This document shows, piece by piece, positions 1 to 9,370 of a stretch of DNA of 64,000 bases (positions are counted from its first letter, which is position 1; every line of letters starts with the position of its first letter). The position numbers were made by a program, and so were the translations under genes. The notes beneath the pieces were generated by a model. That model worked only from the letters and a program-made list of their open reading frames with translations. It was not told where the DNA came from and did not search any database. Source of the stretch: Cohaesibacter marisflavi. Its GTDB lineage: Bacteria; Pseudomonadota; Alphaproteobacteria; Rhizobiales; Cohaesibacteraceae. Location of the stretch: positions 595,727 through 659,726 of the forward strand of contig NZ_FOVR01000001.1 of the NCBI RefSeq assembly GCF_900115225.1, in the 5' to 3' direction.

Positions 1-1233
1 GTGAAATTCAATTTCGATCGCATGCTAAAGGACGATCACCCTTATCATGACACGGGGCCGTTCCCGCTTGCTTTCTTCTTCTCTTCGGTCAAGGAAGTGA
101 CCGCAGTTGATCCTCTGACCGTCAAGTTCGAACTGAACGCGCCTTATGCGCCCTTCCTTTCCAACCTTGCATACCCGACAGGCCTGATGATTTCTCCGGC
201 CGCCGTTGAGGAATATGGCAAGGAAGTGGGCCGTCATCCGGCAGGCACAGGCGCCTACAAGTTCGCCGAATGGGAATCCAACGCCAAGGTCGTTCTGGAA
301 AAGAATGCCGACTATTGGGATGGTGCTCCTGCGCTTGAAGCCGTCATCTACCGCCCGATCACGGATGCCAACACCCGCGTCGCCGAAATGCTCGCCGGTG
401 GTCTGGATGTGATGGTTGAGGTGCCACCTGATAACCTTGCCCAGTTCCGTGACAATGATGCCTTCGCCGTGCATGAGCAGGCTGGCCCACATCTGTGGTT
501 CTTGATTCTCAATGCCAAGGAAGGTCCTTTTGCGAAAAAGGAAATCCGTCAGGCAGCCAACTATGCCATCAACAAGACCGCGCTGGTCGACAATATCTTG
601 CAGGGCACGGCTGAAGTGGCCGCAGGTCCGACGCCTCCGGCCTTTGCATGGGCTTATGACGAGACTCTTGAGCCTTACCCTTACGATCCGGAAAAAGCCA
701 AATCCATGCTGAAAGAGGCTGGCTATGATGGCTCCGAAGTGACCTTCTATGTCACCGAAGGTGGATCCGGCATGCTCGACCCGACTGCCATGGGCACCGC
801 CATTCAGGCCGATCTTGAAGCCGTTGGCATGAAGGTTAAAATCGAGACCTACGAATGGAACACCTTCCTTGGTAAGGTCAATCCGGGTCTTGAAGGCAAA
901 GCCGACATGGCTGAAATGGCTTGGATGACCAATGACCCGGATACCCTGCCGTTCCTTGCCCTGCGCACGGAAGCCTTCCCGGATAAGGGCGGATTCAACT
1001 CGGGTTATTATTCCAACCCGAAAGTGGACGAACTGCTAGAAAGTGCACGGACCTCCACGTCGCAGGAAGAGCGCGCCAAGCTCTATAAGGAAATGCAACA
1101 GATCGTTCATGAAGATGCCCCTTGGGTCTTCGTGGCCAACTGGAAACAGAATGCTGTAACCAGCGCTGCTGTCGAGAACTTCAAGCTGCAGCCATCCTTC
1201 TTCCTGATGCTGCAGGATGTTGCCAAACCGTGA
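1..1233 (+). CDS. Peptide-type ABC transporter substrate-binding protein (5' end outside window)
   Basis: This is the C-terminal 410 residues of a cluster-C (SBP_bac_5, DppA/OppA-like) periplasmic binding protein, which captures peptides, nickel complexes or similar solutes for an ABC importer. Family members run about 500-530 residues with an N-terminal signal peptide. The reading frame is open from base 1 and begins inside the first lobe, so the GTG at base 1 is not a real start and roughly 110 residues lie upstream of the window. The segment contains the typical GTGAYKF motif, the NADYW motif and a C-terminal stretch of the kind these proteins share (DAPWVFVANW). Permease and ATPase genes follow in the same direction, so it heads a complete importer operon. 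The solute cannot be read from the sequence. Confidence 0.93.
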   Translation: MKFNFDRMLKDDHPYHDTGPFPLAFFFSSVKEVTAVDPLTVKFELNAPYAPFLSNLAYPTGLMISPAAVEEYGKEVGRHPAGTGAYKFAEWESNAKVVLEKNADYWDGAPALEAVIYRPITDANTRVAEMLAGGLDVMVEVPPDNLAQFRDNDAFAVHEQAGPHLWFLILNAKEGPFAKKEIRQAANYAINKTALVDNILQGTAEVAAGPTPPAFAWAYDETLEPYPYDPEKAKSMLKEAGYDGSEVTFYVTEGGSGMLDPTAMGTAIQADLEAVGMKVKIETYEWNTFLGKVNPGLEGKADMAEMAWMTNDPDTLPFLALRTEAFPDKGGFNSGYYSNPKVDELLESARTSTSQEERAKLYKEMQQIVHEDAPWVFVANWKQNAVTSAAVENFKLQPSFFLMLQDVAKP

Positions 1234-1240
1234 GAGCTCC

Positions 1241-1277
1241 GGTTCCCCCGTCTCCAACATATGGCGAAGGGGGAGCC
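1241..1277 (+). terminator. Hairpin after the binding-protein gene (possible attenuator)
   Basis: A nine-pair stem (GGTTCCCCC at 1241-1249 with GGGGGAGCC at 1269-1277, one G-U pair) sits eight bases after the stop codon. There is no U-run behind it, so it fits a 3'-end stabiliser or partial attenuator that keeps binding-protein mRNA more abundant than the permease genes, rather than a full terminator. A short inverted repeat (TGTCA-tatt-TGACA, 1325-1338) follows in the same gap. Confidence 0.5.
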
Positions 1278-1379
1278 ATAATCTGACCAACGCCGATCCG
1301 CTGTCCCGCATTTCGACCCCTGTTTGTCATATTTGACAGCAGGGCGGGGCGGCCATTTTCAAAAACTCGGAGTAGGGCC

Positions 1380-2324
1380 ATGGGTGCCTATGTCGCAAAG
1401 AGGCTGCTTGCTGCGATTCCGGTTCTGTTCGGACTATCCATCATTGTTTTCGTCATCATGGCTCTGATTCCGGGCGATCCGGCTCTGGCGATCCTTGGCT
1501 CTTTTGCCACGCCTGAGAATGTTGCCAAACTCAATCAGGATCTCGGCCTCGACAAGCCGATGGTGCAGCAATATTTCATCTGGCTGGGCAACATGCTGCA
1601 GGGCGACTTCGGCCGTTCCTACACGCTCAACCGACCTGTGATCGATGAAGTGCTGGAGCGCTTCTCCGCCACTCTTATTCTGGCCGGGCCTGCGCTGGTG
1701 CTGTGTTCCATTTTCGGGCTGTTGGCCGGGGTTATCTCGGCGGTGAAACAATATAGCTGGGCTGACAAGGGCTTAACCTTCACGGTGCTCATTGGTATTT
1801 CCATGCCATCTTTCTGGCTTGGCCTGCTCCTGATCTTTTCCTTTGCCGTTAAATGGCGTTTGTTCCCGCCAAGCGGCATGTATGCGATCTATGGCGGCGG
1901 CGATCTGCCTGATCTCATCCATCATCTCACACTGCCAGCCATTACATTGGCTGTTGTCGCCACGGGCGTTATTGCGCGCCTCACGCGCACCTCCATGCTT
2001 GAAGTGCTGCGGCAGGATTATATCCGCACGGCCCGCGCCAAGGGCATCAAGGAACGGCGCGTCATCTATGTTCATGCCTTCAAGGCCGCCATGGTCAGCG
2101 TCATTCCTGTGATTGGCATTCAGGCCGGTTTCGTGCTCGGCGGTGCGGTCTATATCGAAACGGTGTTCCAGTGGCCGGGCATCGGCTCCATGCTGGTCAA
2201 GGCCATTTCCACGCGCGACCTTTTGCTGGTGCAGGGCGGTGTGCTCGTTGTTGCCGCCGCTTATGTGCTATTCAATCTGCTGGTCGATGTCATCCAGTCC
2301 ATTCTTGATCCGAGGTTGCGCTGA
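1380..2324 (+). CDS. Peptide-type ABC transporter permease (DppB/OppB family)
   Basis: This 314-residue inner-membrane permease belongs to the BPD_transp_1 family in its DppB-like form: an N-terminal transmembrane helix (residues about 9-30), an extracytoplasmic loop ending in GDFGRSY, then five more helices. The cytoplasmic coupling loop that contacts the ATPase is seen around residues 215-235 (RTARAKGIKERRV). The C-terminus DPRLR is typical of this family. The start ATG is preceded by GGAGTAGGG. Its stop codon overlaps the next ATG by one base (2324), which suggests translational coupling. It pairs with the permease half of the next gene. Confidence 0.94.
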   Translation: MGAYVAKRLLAAIPVLFGLSIIVFVIMALIPGDPALAILGSFATPENVAKLNQDLGLDKPMVQQYFIWLGNMLQGDFGRSYTLNRPVIDEVLERFSATLILAGPALVLCSIFGLLAGVISAVKQYSWADKGLTFTVLIGISMPSFWLGLLLIFSFAVKWRLFPPSGMYAIYGGGDLPDLIHHLTLPAITLAVVATGVIARLTRTSMLEVLRQDYIRTARAKGIKERRVIYVHAFKAAMVSVIPVIGIQAGFVLGGAVYIETVFQWPGIGSMLVKAISTRDLLLVQGGVLVVAAAYVLFNLLVDVIQSILDPRLR

Positions 2325-4276
2325 TGTCCGAGACCACGATCGAAACACCCACCAAAAAGAAGAAATCCGGCGGCAGACCGAGCACTTTGCGTCTGCTGCT
2401 GAACAACACGCTGGCAACCGCTGGGCTCGTTGTGCTGGCGTTCGTCTTTGTTGTGGCGCTGGCAGCTCCCTTGTTGCCACTGGTCAACCCCGATGTGACA
2501 GAGCCTGCCAATCGCCTGCAACCCCTTTTCGCTGATGGTCATCTTTTGGGAACCGACGCGCTGGGGCGGGACATCCTTTCCCGTTTGATCTGGGGCACGC
2601 GCGTCAGTCTCGCTGTGGGCGTCTCAGCCACATTGATCGCCGCCTTCATCGGCTCTCTGATCGGTCTGGTTGCTGGCTATGCCGGAGGGCGTACGGATAA
2701 TCTCCTTATGCGCGGCATCGACATGATCATGGCCTTTCCCTATATCCTGTTGGCGCTGGCCATCGTGGCTGCGCTGGGGCCGGGGCTGCTCAACGCGCTA
2801 TATGCCATTGCCGTTGTCAATATCCCTTTCTTTGCCCGCAATATCAGGGGCATCACCGTCGGACTTTCCCGGCGGGAATTTGTCGACGCGGCAAGGCTTT
2901 CGGGCAAGTCGAATGCATCAATCCTGTTTGGCGAGATCCTGCCCAATGTGCTGCCGGTGATCATTATCACCATGTCCACCACCATTGGCTGGATGATCCT
3001 TGAAACTGCCGGTCTTTCCTTCCTCGGTCTCGGGGCACAGCCGCCGCAGGCTGACCTTGGCTCCATGCTGGGGGATGGGCGCAAGATTCTCTTTACGGCA
3101 CCGCACGTTTCCATCATTCCCGGTGTGATGATCTTCATCCTCGTGATGAGCATCAACCTGCTGGGAGACGGTGTGCGCGATGTGCTGGACCCGCGCTTGA
3201 AATCAGGTGCTCTGGCGCGGCCTGTCATGCGGACTGCCGTCATGCGCGACCAGGTGCCAGACATTGCCCCGCAGGAAGACGCCACCCTTGATATGCAGGG
3301 GCTTAAAACCGAGTTCCATGTCGGTTCAGATGTCTACAAGGCTGTTGGCGGCGTGGATCTCAAAGTGCGCCAAGGGGAGTGCCTTGGCCTTGTAGGAGAA
3401 TCCGGCTCGGGCAAGTCCGTGACTGCCATGTCCATCATGGGTCTGGTGCCAACGCCTCCCGGCCGTATCGTGGGCGGTGCTGCGCTGCTTGAGGGCGAGG
3501 ATCTGTTTTCCAAGAGCGACGAAGAAATCCGCCTGCTGCGTGGGCTCGCCGTCAGCCATGTGTTTCAGGATCCGCTCTCAACCTTGCATCCGCTCTTTAC
3601 CATCGGTGATCAATTGGTGGAAGCCATCCGAGCCCATCAGGTGATCTCGCACAAGGACGCCATGGCAAGGGCTGAAGAACTGCTCAAGACGGTTCGTATC
3701 CCGAACCCCGCCGAGCGTTTAAAGGTCTATCCGCATGAATTGTCGGGCGGTATGCGTCAGCGGGTTTGCATAGCCATGGCACTGGCCAACGACGTCAAGC
3801 TGATCATCGCCGACGAACCAACCACCGCGCTCGACGTCACTGTGCAAGCGCAGGTGCTTTCGCTACTCAATAAATTGCGGCAGGAACGCAATGTCGGCAT
3901 TCTCTTCATCACCCATGATTTCGGTGTGGTCTCCACCATGTGCGACCGGATTGCGGTGATGTATGGCGGCAAGATCGTGGAAACGGGTACGACGGAGGAA
4001 ATTCTTTCCTCTCCGGCCCATCCCTATACAGAAAAGCTCATCGCCTGCGTGCCTGTGCTTGGTGAGCCGGACCGGCGACTGGATGCCATTGAGGGACGCC
4101 CGCCCGTTGTCAACGCACTGCCTGATGGTTGCGCCTTTGCCGAGCGTTGTCCTTATGCCAAAGACGATTGCCGCAAGGGCGACCTAGCTTTGACAGATCT
4201 GGGTGAGGGGCGCACGGTGCGTTGTCTCTATCCAGTGTCCGGTGACAAGGCAAAGCAAGGAGAGTGCGATGTCTGA
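2324..4276 (+). CDS. Fused ABC permease and ATPase (DppC-DppD type)
   Basis: This 650-residue protein joins two usually separate subunits. Residues 1 to about 295 are a DppC-like permease: one N-terminal helix, the LGTDALGRD motif before the membrane core, a coupling loop around VDAARLSGKSN, and the family's C-terminal DPRLK. A linker of roughly 25 residues leads into a DppD-like ATPase from about residue 322, with Walker A GESGSGKS (about 358-365), signature LSGGMRQR, Walker B LIIADEP, and a switch His in FITHDF. The C-terminal oligopeptide-transporter extension carries the cysteine cluster CAFAERCPYAKDDC. There is no stop or frameshift between the halves, so the fusion appears genuine. It overlaps the following ATPase gene by 8 bp. 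Confidence 0.93.
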   Translation: MSETTIETPTKKKKSGGRPSTLRLLLNNTLATAGLVVLAFVFVVALAAPLLPLVNPDVTEPANRLQPLFADGHLLGTDALGRDILSRLIWGTRVSLAVGVSATLIAAFIGSLIGLVAGYAGGRTDNLLMRGIDMIMAFPYILLALAIVAALGPGLLNALYAIAVVNIPFFARNIRGITVGLSRREFVDAARLSGKSNASILFGEILPNVLPVIIITMSTTIGWMILETAGLSFLGLGAQPPQADLGSMLGDGRKILFTAPHVSIIPGVMIFILVMSINLLGDGVRDVLDPRLKSGALARPVMRTAVMRDQVPDIAPQEDATLDMQGLKTEFHVGSDVYKAVGGVDLKVRQGECLGLVGESGSGKSVTAMSIMGLVPTPPGRIVGGAALLEGEDLFSKSDEEIRLLRGLAVSHVFQDPLSTLHPLFTIGDQLVEAIRAHQVISHKDAMARAEELLKTVRIPNPAERLKVYPHELSGGMRQRVCIAMALANDVKLIIADEPTTALDVTVQAQVLSLLNKLRQERNVGILFITHDFGVVSTMCDRIAVMYGGKIVETGTTEEILSSPAHPYTEKLIACVPVLGEPDRRLDAIEGRPPVVNALPDGCAFAERCPYAKDDCRKGDLALTDLGEGRTVRCLYPVSGDKAKQGECDV

Positions 4277-5273
4277 GAGCATGACCATGAACCAAGCCGA
4301 TACGCTTCTCGAAATCAGTGATGTCAGCCGCCTGTTTGGTGGTGGCAAAAGCCTGTTCGGCAAAGTCTTGCCAGCTGTCCATGCGGTGCAGAACGTCAAT
4401 ATCAAGGTCCGCAAGGGCGAAACGCTAGGCATCGTTGGCGAATCCGGCTGTGGCAAGTCAACGCTTGCTCGTTTGGTTGTTGGGCTCGATCTCCCAACAG
4501 ACGGTGCGATCACTTTTGCGGGCAAGGACATGGTGGCTGAGGTCAAGAAAGACCGTCGGCAGATGGCCCGCAAGGTGCAATATGTGTTTCAGGATCCTGT
4601 TGCCTCGCTCAATCCGCGCAAAAAGATCCGCACCATTCTGGAAGCGCCATTGATCCAGCTCTTGAAGCTGAATGCAGAAGAGAGGGAAGCGCGGCTGGTG
4701 GAGCTGATGGAAGCGGTCAATCTGGCTCCGGAATTCCTTGACCGCTATCCGCATGAATTTTCCGGCGGTCAAGCGCAGCGTATCGGGATTGCCCGCGCCC
4801 TTGCGGCTGACCCCGAACTGATCGTGCTAGATGAGCCGGTTTCGGCGTTGGACGTATCCGTTCAGGCTCAGGTGCTGAATATCCTCGACGATCTGAAAGA
4901 AAAATTCGGCCTGACCTACATTTTTATCAGCCATGACCTGTCTGTCGTCGAAAGCATCAGTGATCGCGTTGCGGTGATGTATTTTGGGCGCATGGTCGAA
5001 CTGGGCGATGCTGCGGATGTCTTTGCAGAGGCACATCATCCCTATTCCCGTCTTTTGTTAAAGTCCGCTCCCGTACCCGGGCGCAAGTCGATGTTGTCTG
5101 AAGATGCGAACACCGAGCTGCCCGACCCTTATAATCCGCCACCGGGCTGTGCCTTTTATGCGCGTTGTCCAAGACGGTTGGATATGTGCACAAACGAGGC
5201 ACCCAAACTTGACGCAGCGGGCAAAAAGGCCGATCACCTCAGCGCCTGTTTCAATCCGGAGAACAAAGACTAG
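4269..5273 (+). CDS. Peptide-type ABC transporter ATP-binding protein (DppF/OppF family)
   Basis: This is the second ATPase of the importer, 334 residues. Walker A GESGCGKST lies near residue 57, the signature FSGGQAQR near 162, Walker B LIVLDEP near 184 and the H-loop in FISHDL. The C-terminal CAFYARCPRRLDMC region is the oligopeptide-transporter extension. The ATG at 4269 is chosen because AAGGAGA precedes it and homology starts just after it (LLEISDVSRLF); an in-frame extension back to 4203 would run over the end of the preceding gene. With the ATPase half of the fusion it would form a heterodimeric motor. Confidence 0.93.
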   Translation: MSESMTMNQADTLLEISDVSRLFGGGKSLFGKVLPAVHAVQNVNIKVRKGETLGIVGESGCGKSTLARLVVGLDLPTDGAITFAGKDMVAEVKKDRRQMARKVQYVFQDPVASLNPRKKIRTILEAPLIQLLKLNAEEREARLVELMEAVNLAPEFLDRYPHEFSGGQAQRIGIARALAADPELIVLDEPVSALDVSVQAQVLNILDDLKEKFGLTYIFISHDLSVVESISDRVAVMYFGRMVELGDAADVFAEAHHPYSRLLLKSAPVPGRKSMLSEDANTELPDPYNPPPGCAFYARCPRRLDMCTNEAPKLDAAGKKADHLSACFNPENKD

Positions 5274-6053
5274 ATGTCTATCGAAGACGATCTGGGGCGG
5301 AGAGCCGTTTCGCCCCATCACACTCTGTCCAGCCGTCGACGCAAACGCCCCGATGTGATTGCCGATAAGGTGAGGGACCAGATCGTGACCGCCGACCTGC
5401 GGGTTGGGGATCGTATTCCGGCAGACTGGGTGACCCCCGAAACCCTCAATGCTTCCAGAGGCACAGTGCGTGAAGCACTCAAGATCCTTGAGATTGAGGG
5501 CCTCATCGTCAGTAAGACAGGGCCGGGTGGGGGCCTGTTCGTCTCCTCCATCGATCCGGAAGATGCCATCCGGTTTCTGGACAATCTTTTTCTCGCCGAG
5601 CCGCCATCCATCTCCGATATTTATGCCTTGCGTAAGCAGCTTGAGCCCGTGCTGGCCGCAGAGGTGGCGGGAACCTTGTCTAACGAGCAGTTTGTCCATC
5701 TGCAGTCGCTGATTTATCTCTATCAGGATGAACCCGTATCAGCCGAAGACGAATATCGTCAGCGCTTGGCCGAGCTGGACTTCCATTCCGGTTTGGCCAA
5801 TCTCAGCAAGAACCGCCTGATGGGATTCGTCTGTCGTTTTTTGCATAGCCTGTTGCAGGATAAGTCCGAATGTCGCGCTATCTATTCAGAGCCGACACCC
5901 TGGGGGCAAAGGGAAATGGGCGTGAACTATCAGGTCAAATTGCTGCGTGCGCTAAAAATGGGGGATGCTCTGCTGGCCAGTGCCATCATGCGTGAGCATA
6001 TGATCGAAGCGGAAAAATTCATGATCGAGCGTGCCGTACTGCTGCGCAAGTGA
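5274..6053 (+). CDS. FadR/GntR-family transcriptional regulator
   Basis: This 259-residue repressor-type protein starts immediately after the preceding stop codon, so it is almost certainly the last gene of the importer operon. The N-terminal GntR winged helix-turn-helix (about residues 22-85) includes SRGTVREALKILEIEGLI as recognition helix and wing, followed by a GPGGGLFV turn. The all-helical C-terminal ligand domain looks like FCD (FadR C-terminal). The unusual polar N-terminal 20 residues are not part of the fold. It probably senses the imported solute or a metabolite of it and controls the operon; this role is inferred from position only. Confidence 0.88.
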   Translation: MSIEDDLGRRAVSPHHTLSSRRRKRPDVIADKVRDQIVTADLRVGDRIPADWVTPETLNASRGTVREALKILEIEGLIVSKTGPGGGLFVSSIDPEDAIRFLDNLFLAEPPSISDIYALRKQLEPVLAAEVAGTLSNEQFVHLQSLIYLYQDEPVSAEDEYRQRLAELDFHSGLANLSKNRLMGFVCRFLHSLLQDKSECRAIYSEPTPWGQREMGVNYQVKLLRALKMGDALLASAIMREHMIEAEKFMIERAVLLRK

Positions 6054-6097
6054 AGCGAAGAGGAGGCAAGGCCCCCCAATCCGCGTTAGATTGCAGC

Positions 6098-7282
6098 CTA
6101 GTCGGCAAGGATCTCGAACAGACCGGCTGCCCCTTGGCCGCCACCAATGCACATGCTTGCCACGCCATATTTCGCCCCCCGACGGCGGCCTTCGATCAAA
6201 AGATGCCCTGCCATGCGTGCTCCGGACATACCGTAAGGATGCCCGATGGAAATGGCACCGCCATTGACATTCAGTTTGTCATTATCGATGCCAAGGCTAT
6301 CGCGGCAATAGAGCAGCTGCGAGGCGAAGGCTTCGTTGATTTCCCAGAGGTCGATATCCTCAACCTTCAGGCCGTTTCGGGCCAGTAATTTCGGGATCGC
6401 ACGTACGGGACCGATGCCCATTTCTTCTGCTGCACATCCTGCCACAGCAAAGCCGCGGAAAATGCCAAGAGGTTTCAATCCGCGCAGTTTGGCTTCCGCA
6501 GCCTCCATGAGAACACAGGCTGCCGCGCCATCGGAGAGCTGGCTGGCATTGCCTGCCGTGATGCTCTTGTCTGCCCCCAGTACGGGTTTGAGACGTGCAA
6601 GTCCTTCTGGCGTGGTTTGCGGCCGGTTGCACTCATCCTGCGACAGCGTCACGCGCTCTTCCTGAGAAACACCGGTTTCTTTGTCTCGAGAAACCTTGAC
6701 CGCTTCTACGGGAGTGATTTCTTCGTCGAATCGCCCGTCCTTCTGCGCTTGGGCCGTGCGTTGTTGGCTTTGCAGGGCATAAGCGTCTTGTGCTGCGCGG
6801 GTGATGCCATAGCGCTCGGCCACCAGCTCGGCTGTTTCGATCATAGACATATAATAGCTGTCGCGCACATTGGGATCGCGATAACGATACTGGTTCCAAT
6901 ATTGCTCCAGCTGTACCAAAGAGATGCTGTCTAGTCCGCCGCCAATGGCGACATCGACACCTTCGTTGATGATCATGTGCGCAGCGATGGCTATGGCATT
7001 AAGGCCAGATGCACATTGTCTGTCGATCGTGGAGCCGGCCACCGTGTCCGGCAACCCTGCCGCAAGCACGATATGGCGCCCCACATTGATGCCCGTGCTG
7101 CCTTGGGTCAAAGCCGAGCCGAAGGTGATTTCCTCCAGCGCATCGCCCTCAAGCGACGCGCGTTCCATGGCCGCCTTTACCGCATGGGCTGCAAGACTTG
7201 GCCCTTCAAGATTGTTGAATGCGCCACGATAGGCCTTGCCAATGGGAGTGCGGGCTGTTGAAACAATGACGGCTTGGCGCAT
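6098..7282 (-). CDS. Acetyl-CoA acetyltransferase / 3-ketoacyl-CoA thiolase
   Basis: This 394-residue thiolase cleaves a 3-ketoacyl-CoA with CoA to acetyl-CoA and a shortened acyl-CoA, or works in reverse. All catalytic residues are visible: nucleophile Cys90 in DRQCASG, His348 in GHPYGMSG and Cys378 in MCIGGGQG, with NEAFA before them. The start ATG follows GGAGGAG. It is the last gene of the ten-gene minus-strand operon, about 100 bp after the M20 deacylase gene. With the CoA-transferase pair upstream, the natural reading is activation of a beta-keto acid followed by thiolysis. The acyl-chain specificity cannot be told from the sequence. Confidence 0.94.
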   Translation of the reverse strand: MRQAVIVSTARTPIGKAYRGAFNNLEGPSLAAHAVKAAMERASLEGDALEEITFGSALTQGSTGINVGRHIVLAAGLPDTVAGSTIDRQCASGLNAIAIAAHMIINEGVDVAIGGGLDSISLVQLEQYWNQYRYRDPNVRDSYYMSMIETAELVAERYGITRAAQDAYALQSQQRTAQAQKDGRFDEEITPVEAVKVSRDKETGVSQEERVTLSQDECNRPQTTPEGLARLKPVLGADKSITAGNASQLSDGAAACVLMEAAEAKLRGLKPLGIFRGFAVAGCAAEEMGIGPVRAIPKLLARNGLKVEDIDLWEINEAFASQLLYCRDSLGIDNDKLNVNGGAISIGHPYGMSGARMAGHLLIEGRRRGAKYGVASMCIGGGQGAAGLFEILAD

Positions 7283-7385
7283 ATTTGTCTCCTCCGGCGT
7301 TGCTTACATGCCAGCCTTGGGCGAAAAGGGCAACGCTTTGATTTTTGATCGGCTTTGACGCCAGCGGCGGGGCCGCCAGCATATG

Positions 7386-8678
7386 TTATTGAGCTTCCAA
7401 TCCGCACCAGTCGGCGATGAACAGGGCCGTAGCCATGGTTACGCGCTTGATGCTTTCCAGCGAGACACGCTCATTAAAACCATGGATGGCTTCGGCATGC
7501 GGGCCATAAACGAGCGCTGGTGTATTGGCATAAAGTCCGAAGAACCGCGTGTCCGTGGTGCAGGTGATCGCCATCTGCTCAAGGTCCTTGTTGGTAACGG
7601 CCTTATGGGCTGCGCCAAGCGCCTTGATTGCACTGGATGCCGGTTCACTCTTATCGTCTGATAAGGCATACCCTTCAGCCATGAACCCGTGGTAAACAAC
7701 TGTGGGTTTATTCTCTCTCAGGAAGCTGTTTTCCTCAGCTGCTTGCAGCAAGGTGGTCTCGATATCAGCGCGGGCTGCCTCCAAGTCCTGTCCGGGGAAC
7801 ACGCCCATGCGTACGTCAAACACGCACCATGCCGGTACAGAGCTGGCCCAATCGCCGCCGACAATTTTGCCGACATTGAGGTTGAGGGCGTGATCATGAT
7901 GGGCAAAATCATGATGCCGGTGCTCTGGCGCATTCCAGCGTTTTTCAAGCGCGTGCAAGGCATTGATCAGAGGCACGGCCGCTTCGATGGCGTTGGCCCC
8001 ATCGCCCGCATAGGCCACATGGGTGGGCAGCCCCTTGAGATGGACCTGAAACCAGATGACGCCTGTCTGGGCCTTGACCAGTGTTTCATCGAAGGGTTCG
8101 GGGATGAGGACTGCATCAGCCTTGTAGCCTCGTTGCAAACATGCCAAAGCGCCATTGCCGGTGCATTCTTCTTCGACCACCGATTGGAAAAACACATCTG
8201 CGGCTGGGGCAAAACCGGCAGACCGCAGGGCATCAAGAGCAAACAGGTTGGCAACCAAACCGGCTTTCATGTCGCCAGCCCCGCGCCCATAAAGCCAGTC
8301 CCCTTCAACCTTGGGAGAGAAGGGCGGCGTTTTCCACATATCAAGGGGACCCGCGGGCACCACATCGATATGGCCATTAAGGATCAGGGAACGCCCCTTG
8401 CTGGTTGCGCTTTTATGGGTGCCGACCACATTGACCGCATCATCATAGGAACCGATGACAGGTGAAAAGCCCGGCAATTGGCGGATATCATCAACATTGA
8501 TCTGCCAGCGATCCACTGAATAACCGCGTTCTGACAAAGCGTCAGCCATATAGGCCTGGGCCGATTGTTCCTGACCGCGCGTGGAAGGATGACTGACCAG
8601 TTCGGAAAGAAAATCCGTTTGTTTGTCAAAGTTGGCTTCAACTGCGGAAAGAATTTTGAGTGCAATGTCCTTTTCCAT
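7386..8678 (-). CDS. M20-family metallopeptidase / ArgE-DapE-type deacylase
   Basis: This 430-residue dizinc amidohydrolase removes an acyl group from an N-acyl amino acid or related amide. Metal ligands and catalytic residues are in place: His103 and Asp105 (NGHIDVVPAG), Asp136 (GRGAGDMKAG), the Glu169-171 triplet (SVVEEECTGNG) and a C-terminal His in PHAEAIHGFNE. The dimerisation lid between the catalytic halves is present. The ATG at 8678 is chosen because GGAGGG sits just upstream; an in-frame TTG at 8693 would lie before that ribosome-binding site. Its place in a transamination-thiolysis operon suggests deacylation of an imported N-acyl amino compound, but ArgE, DapE and carboxypeptidase-like activities share this fold. 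Confidence 0.9.
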   Translation of the reverse strand: MEKDIALKILSAVEANFDKQTDFLSELVSHPSTRGQEQSAQAYMADALSERGYSVDRWQINVDDIRQLPGFSPVIGSYDDAVNVVGTHKSATSKGRSLILNGHIDVVPAGPLDMWKTPPFSPKVEGDWLYGRGAGDMKAGLVANLFALDALRSAGFAPAADVFFQSVVEEECTGNGALACLQRGYKADAVLIPEPFDETLVKAQTGVIWFQVHLKGLPTHVAYAGDGANAIEAAVPLINALHALEKRWNAPEHRHHDFAHHDHALNLNVGKIVGGDWASSVPAWCVFDVRMGVFPGQDLEAARADIETTLLQAAEENSFLRENKPTVVYHGFMAEGYALSDDKSEPASSAIKALGAAHKAVTNKDLEQMAITCTTDTRFFGLYANTPALVYGPHAEAIHGFNERVSLESIKRVTMATALFIADWCGLEAQ

Positions 8679-8710
8679 TGTCGCTCCCTCCAATATTTTG
8701 TGTGATCGGA

Positions 8711-9370
8711 TCAGAAGGTGGGAATATCACCTTCCGGAATGATCAGCGGCGCACCCGTCGCTGCAATAACGTCATCAAGCGAGACGCCTTCTGCCAGTTC
8801 TTTAAGGGCAAAGCCTTCAGGGGTGACATCCACAACGGCCATATCTGTGAAGATGCGCTCAACCGAACCCTTCGCGGTCAGAGGCAAGGAGCATCGCTCA
8901 AGCAGCTTGGGATTGCCCTTGCGGTCTGTATGGGTTGTCAGCACCATGACATGGGCAGCCTTTTGTGCCAGCTCGATGCCGCCGCCAACGCCGGGAGAAA
9001 ATTTGCCCGGAATTTTCCAGTTCGCCAGATCGCCATTCTGGGCCACCTCGAAGGCGCCCAGCATGGTCAGGTCCAACCTGCCGGACCGTACGATGGCAAA
9101 GGACACCGCGCTGTCGATGAAGGCACCTCCGGGTAGGGCGCTGATATAAGCCCCACCGGCGTCAATCAGATCGCGATCTGCATGGTCGTAATCCTGCGTC
9201 GGGCCGACACCCACAAGACCATTTTCCGTATGCAGCCCCACTTCCATGTCCGAAGAGAGGTAATTGACGACACGAGTCGGCAAACCGATCCCGAGATTGA
9301 CCAGCATGCCCGGCTCAATCGCACGGGCCGCGCGGGCAACCATTCTTTGTCTAGCGTCGGACAATGGCAT
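8711..9370 (-). CDS. 3-oxoacid CoA-transferase, subunit B
   Basis: This 219-residue beta subunit carries the catalytic glutamate, Glu49, in the ENG motif (HTENGLVGVG) that forms the glutamyl-CoA thioester in family I CoA transferases. Further conserved elements are the N-terminal NLGIGLPT and the GVGGGIELAQ loop. The ATG at 9370 gives MPLSDARQRM, where homology begins; upstream in-frame starts would lie deep in subunit A. It overlaps the subunit A gene by 20 bp. The pair moves CoA from succinyl-CoA or acetyl-CoA onto a 3-oxoacid such as acetoacetate. Substrate choice cannot be told from the sequence. Confidence 0.92.
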   Translation of the reverse strand: MPLSDARQRMVARAARAIEPGMLVNLGIGLPTRVVNYLSSDMEVGLHTENGLVGVGPTQDYDHADRDLIDAGGAYISALPGGAFIDSAVSFAIVRSGRLDLTMLGAFEVAQNGDLANWKIPGKFSPGVGGGIELAQKAAHVMVLTTHTDRKGNPKLLERCSLPLTAKGSVERIFTDMAVVDVTPEGFALKELAEGVSLDDVIAATGAPLIIPEGDIPTF

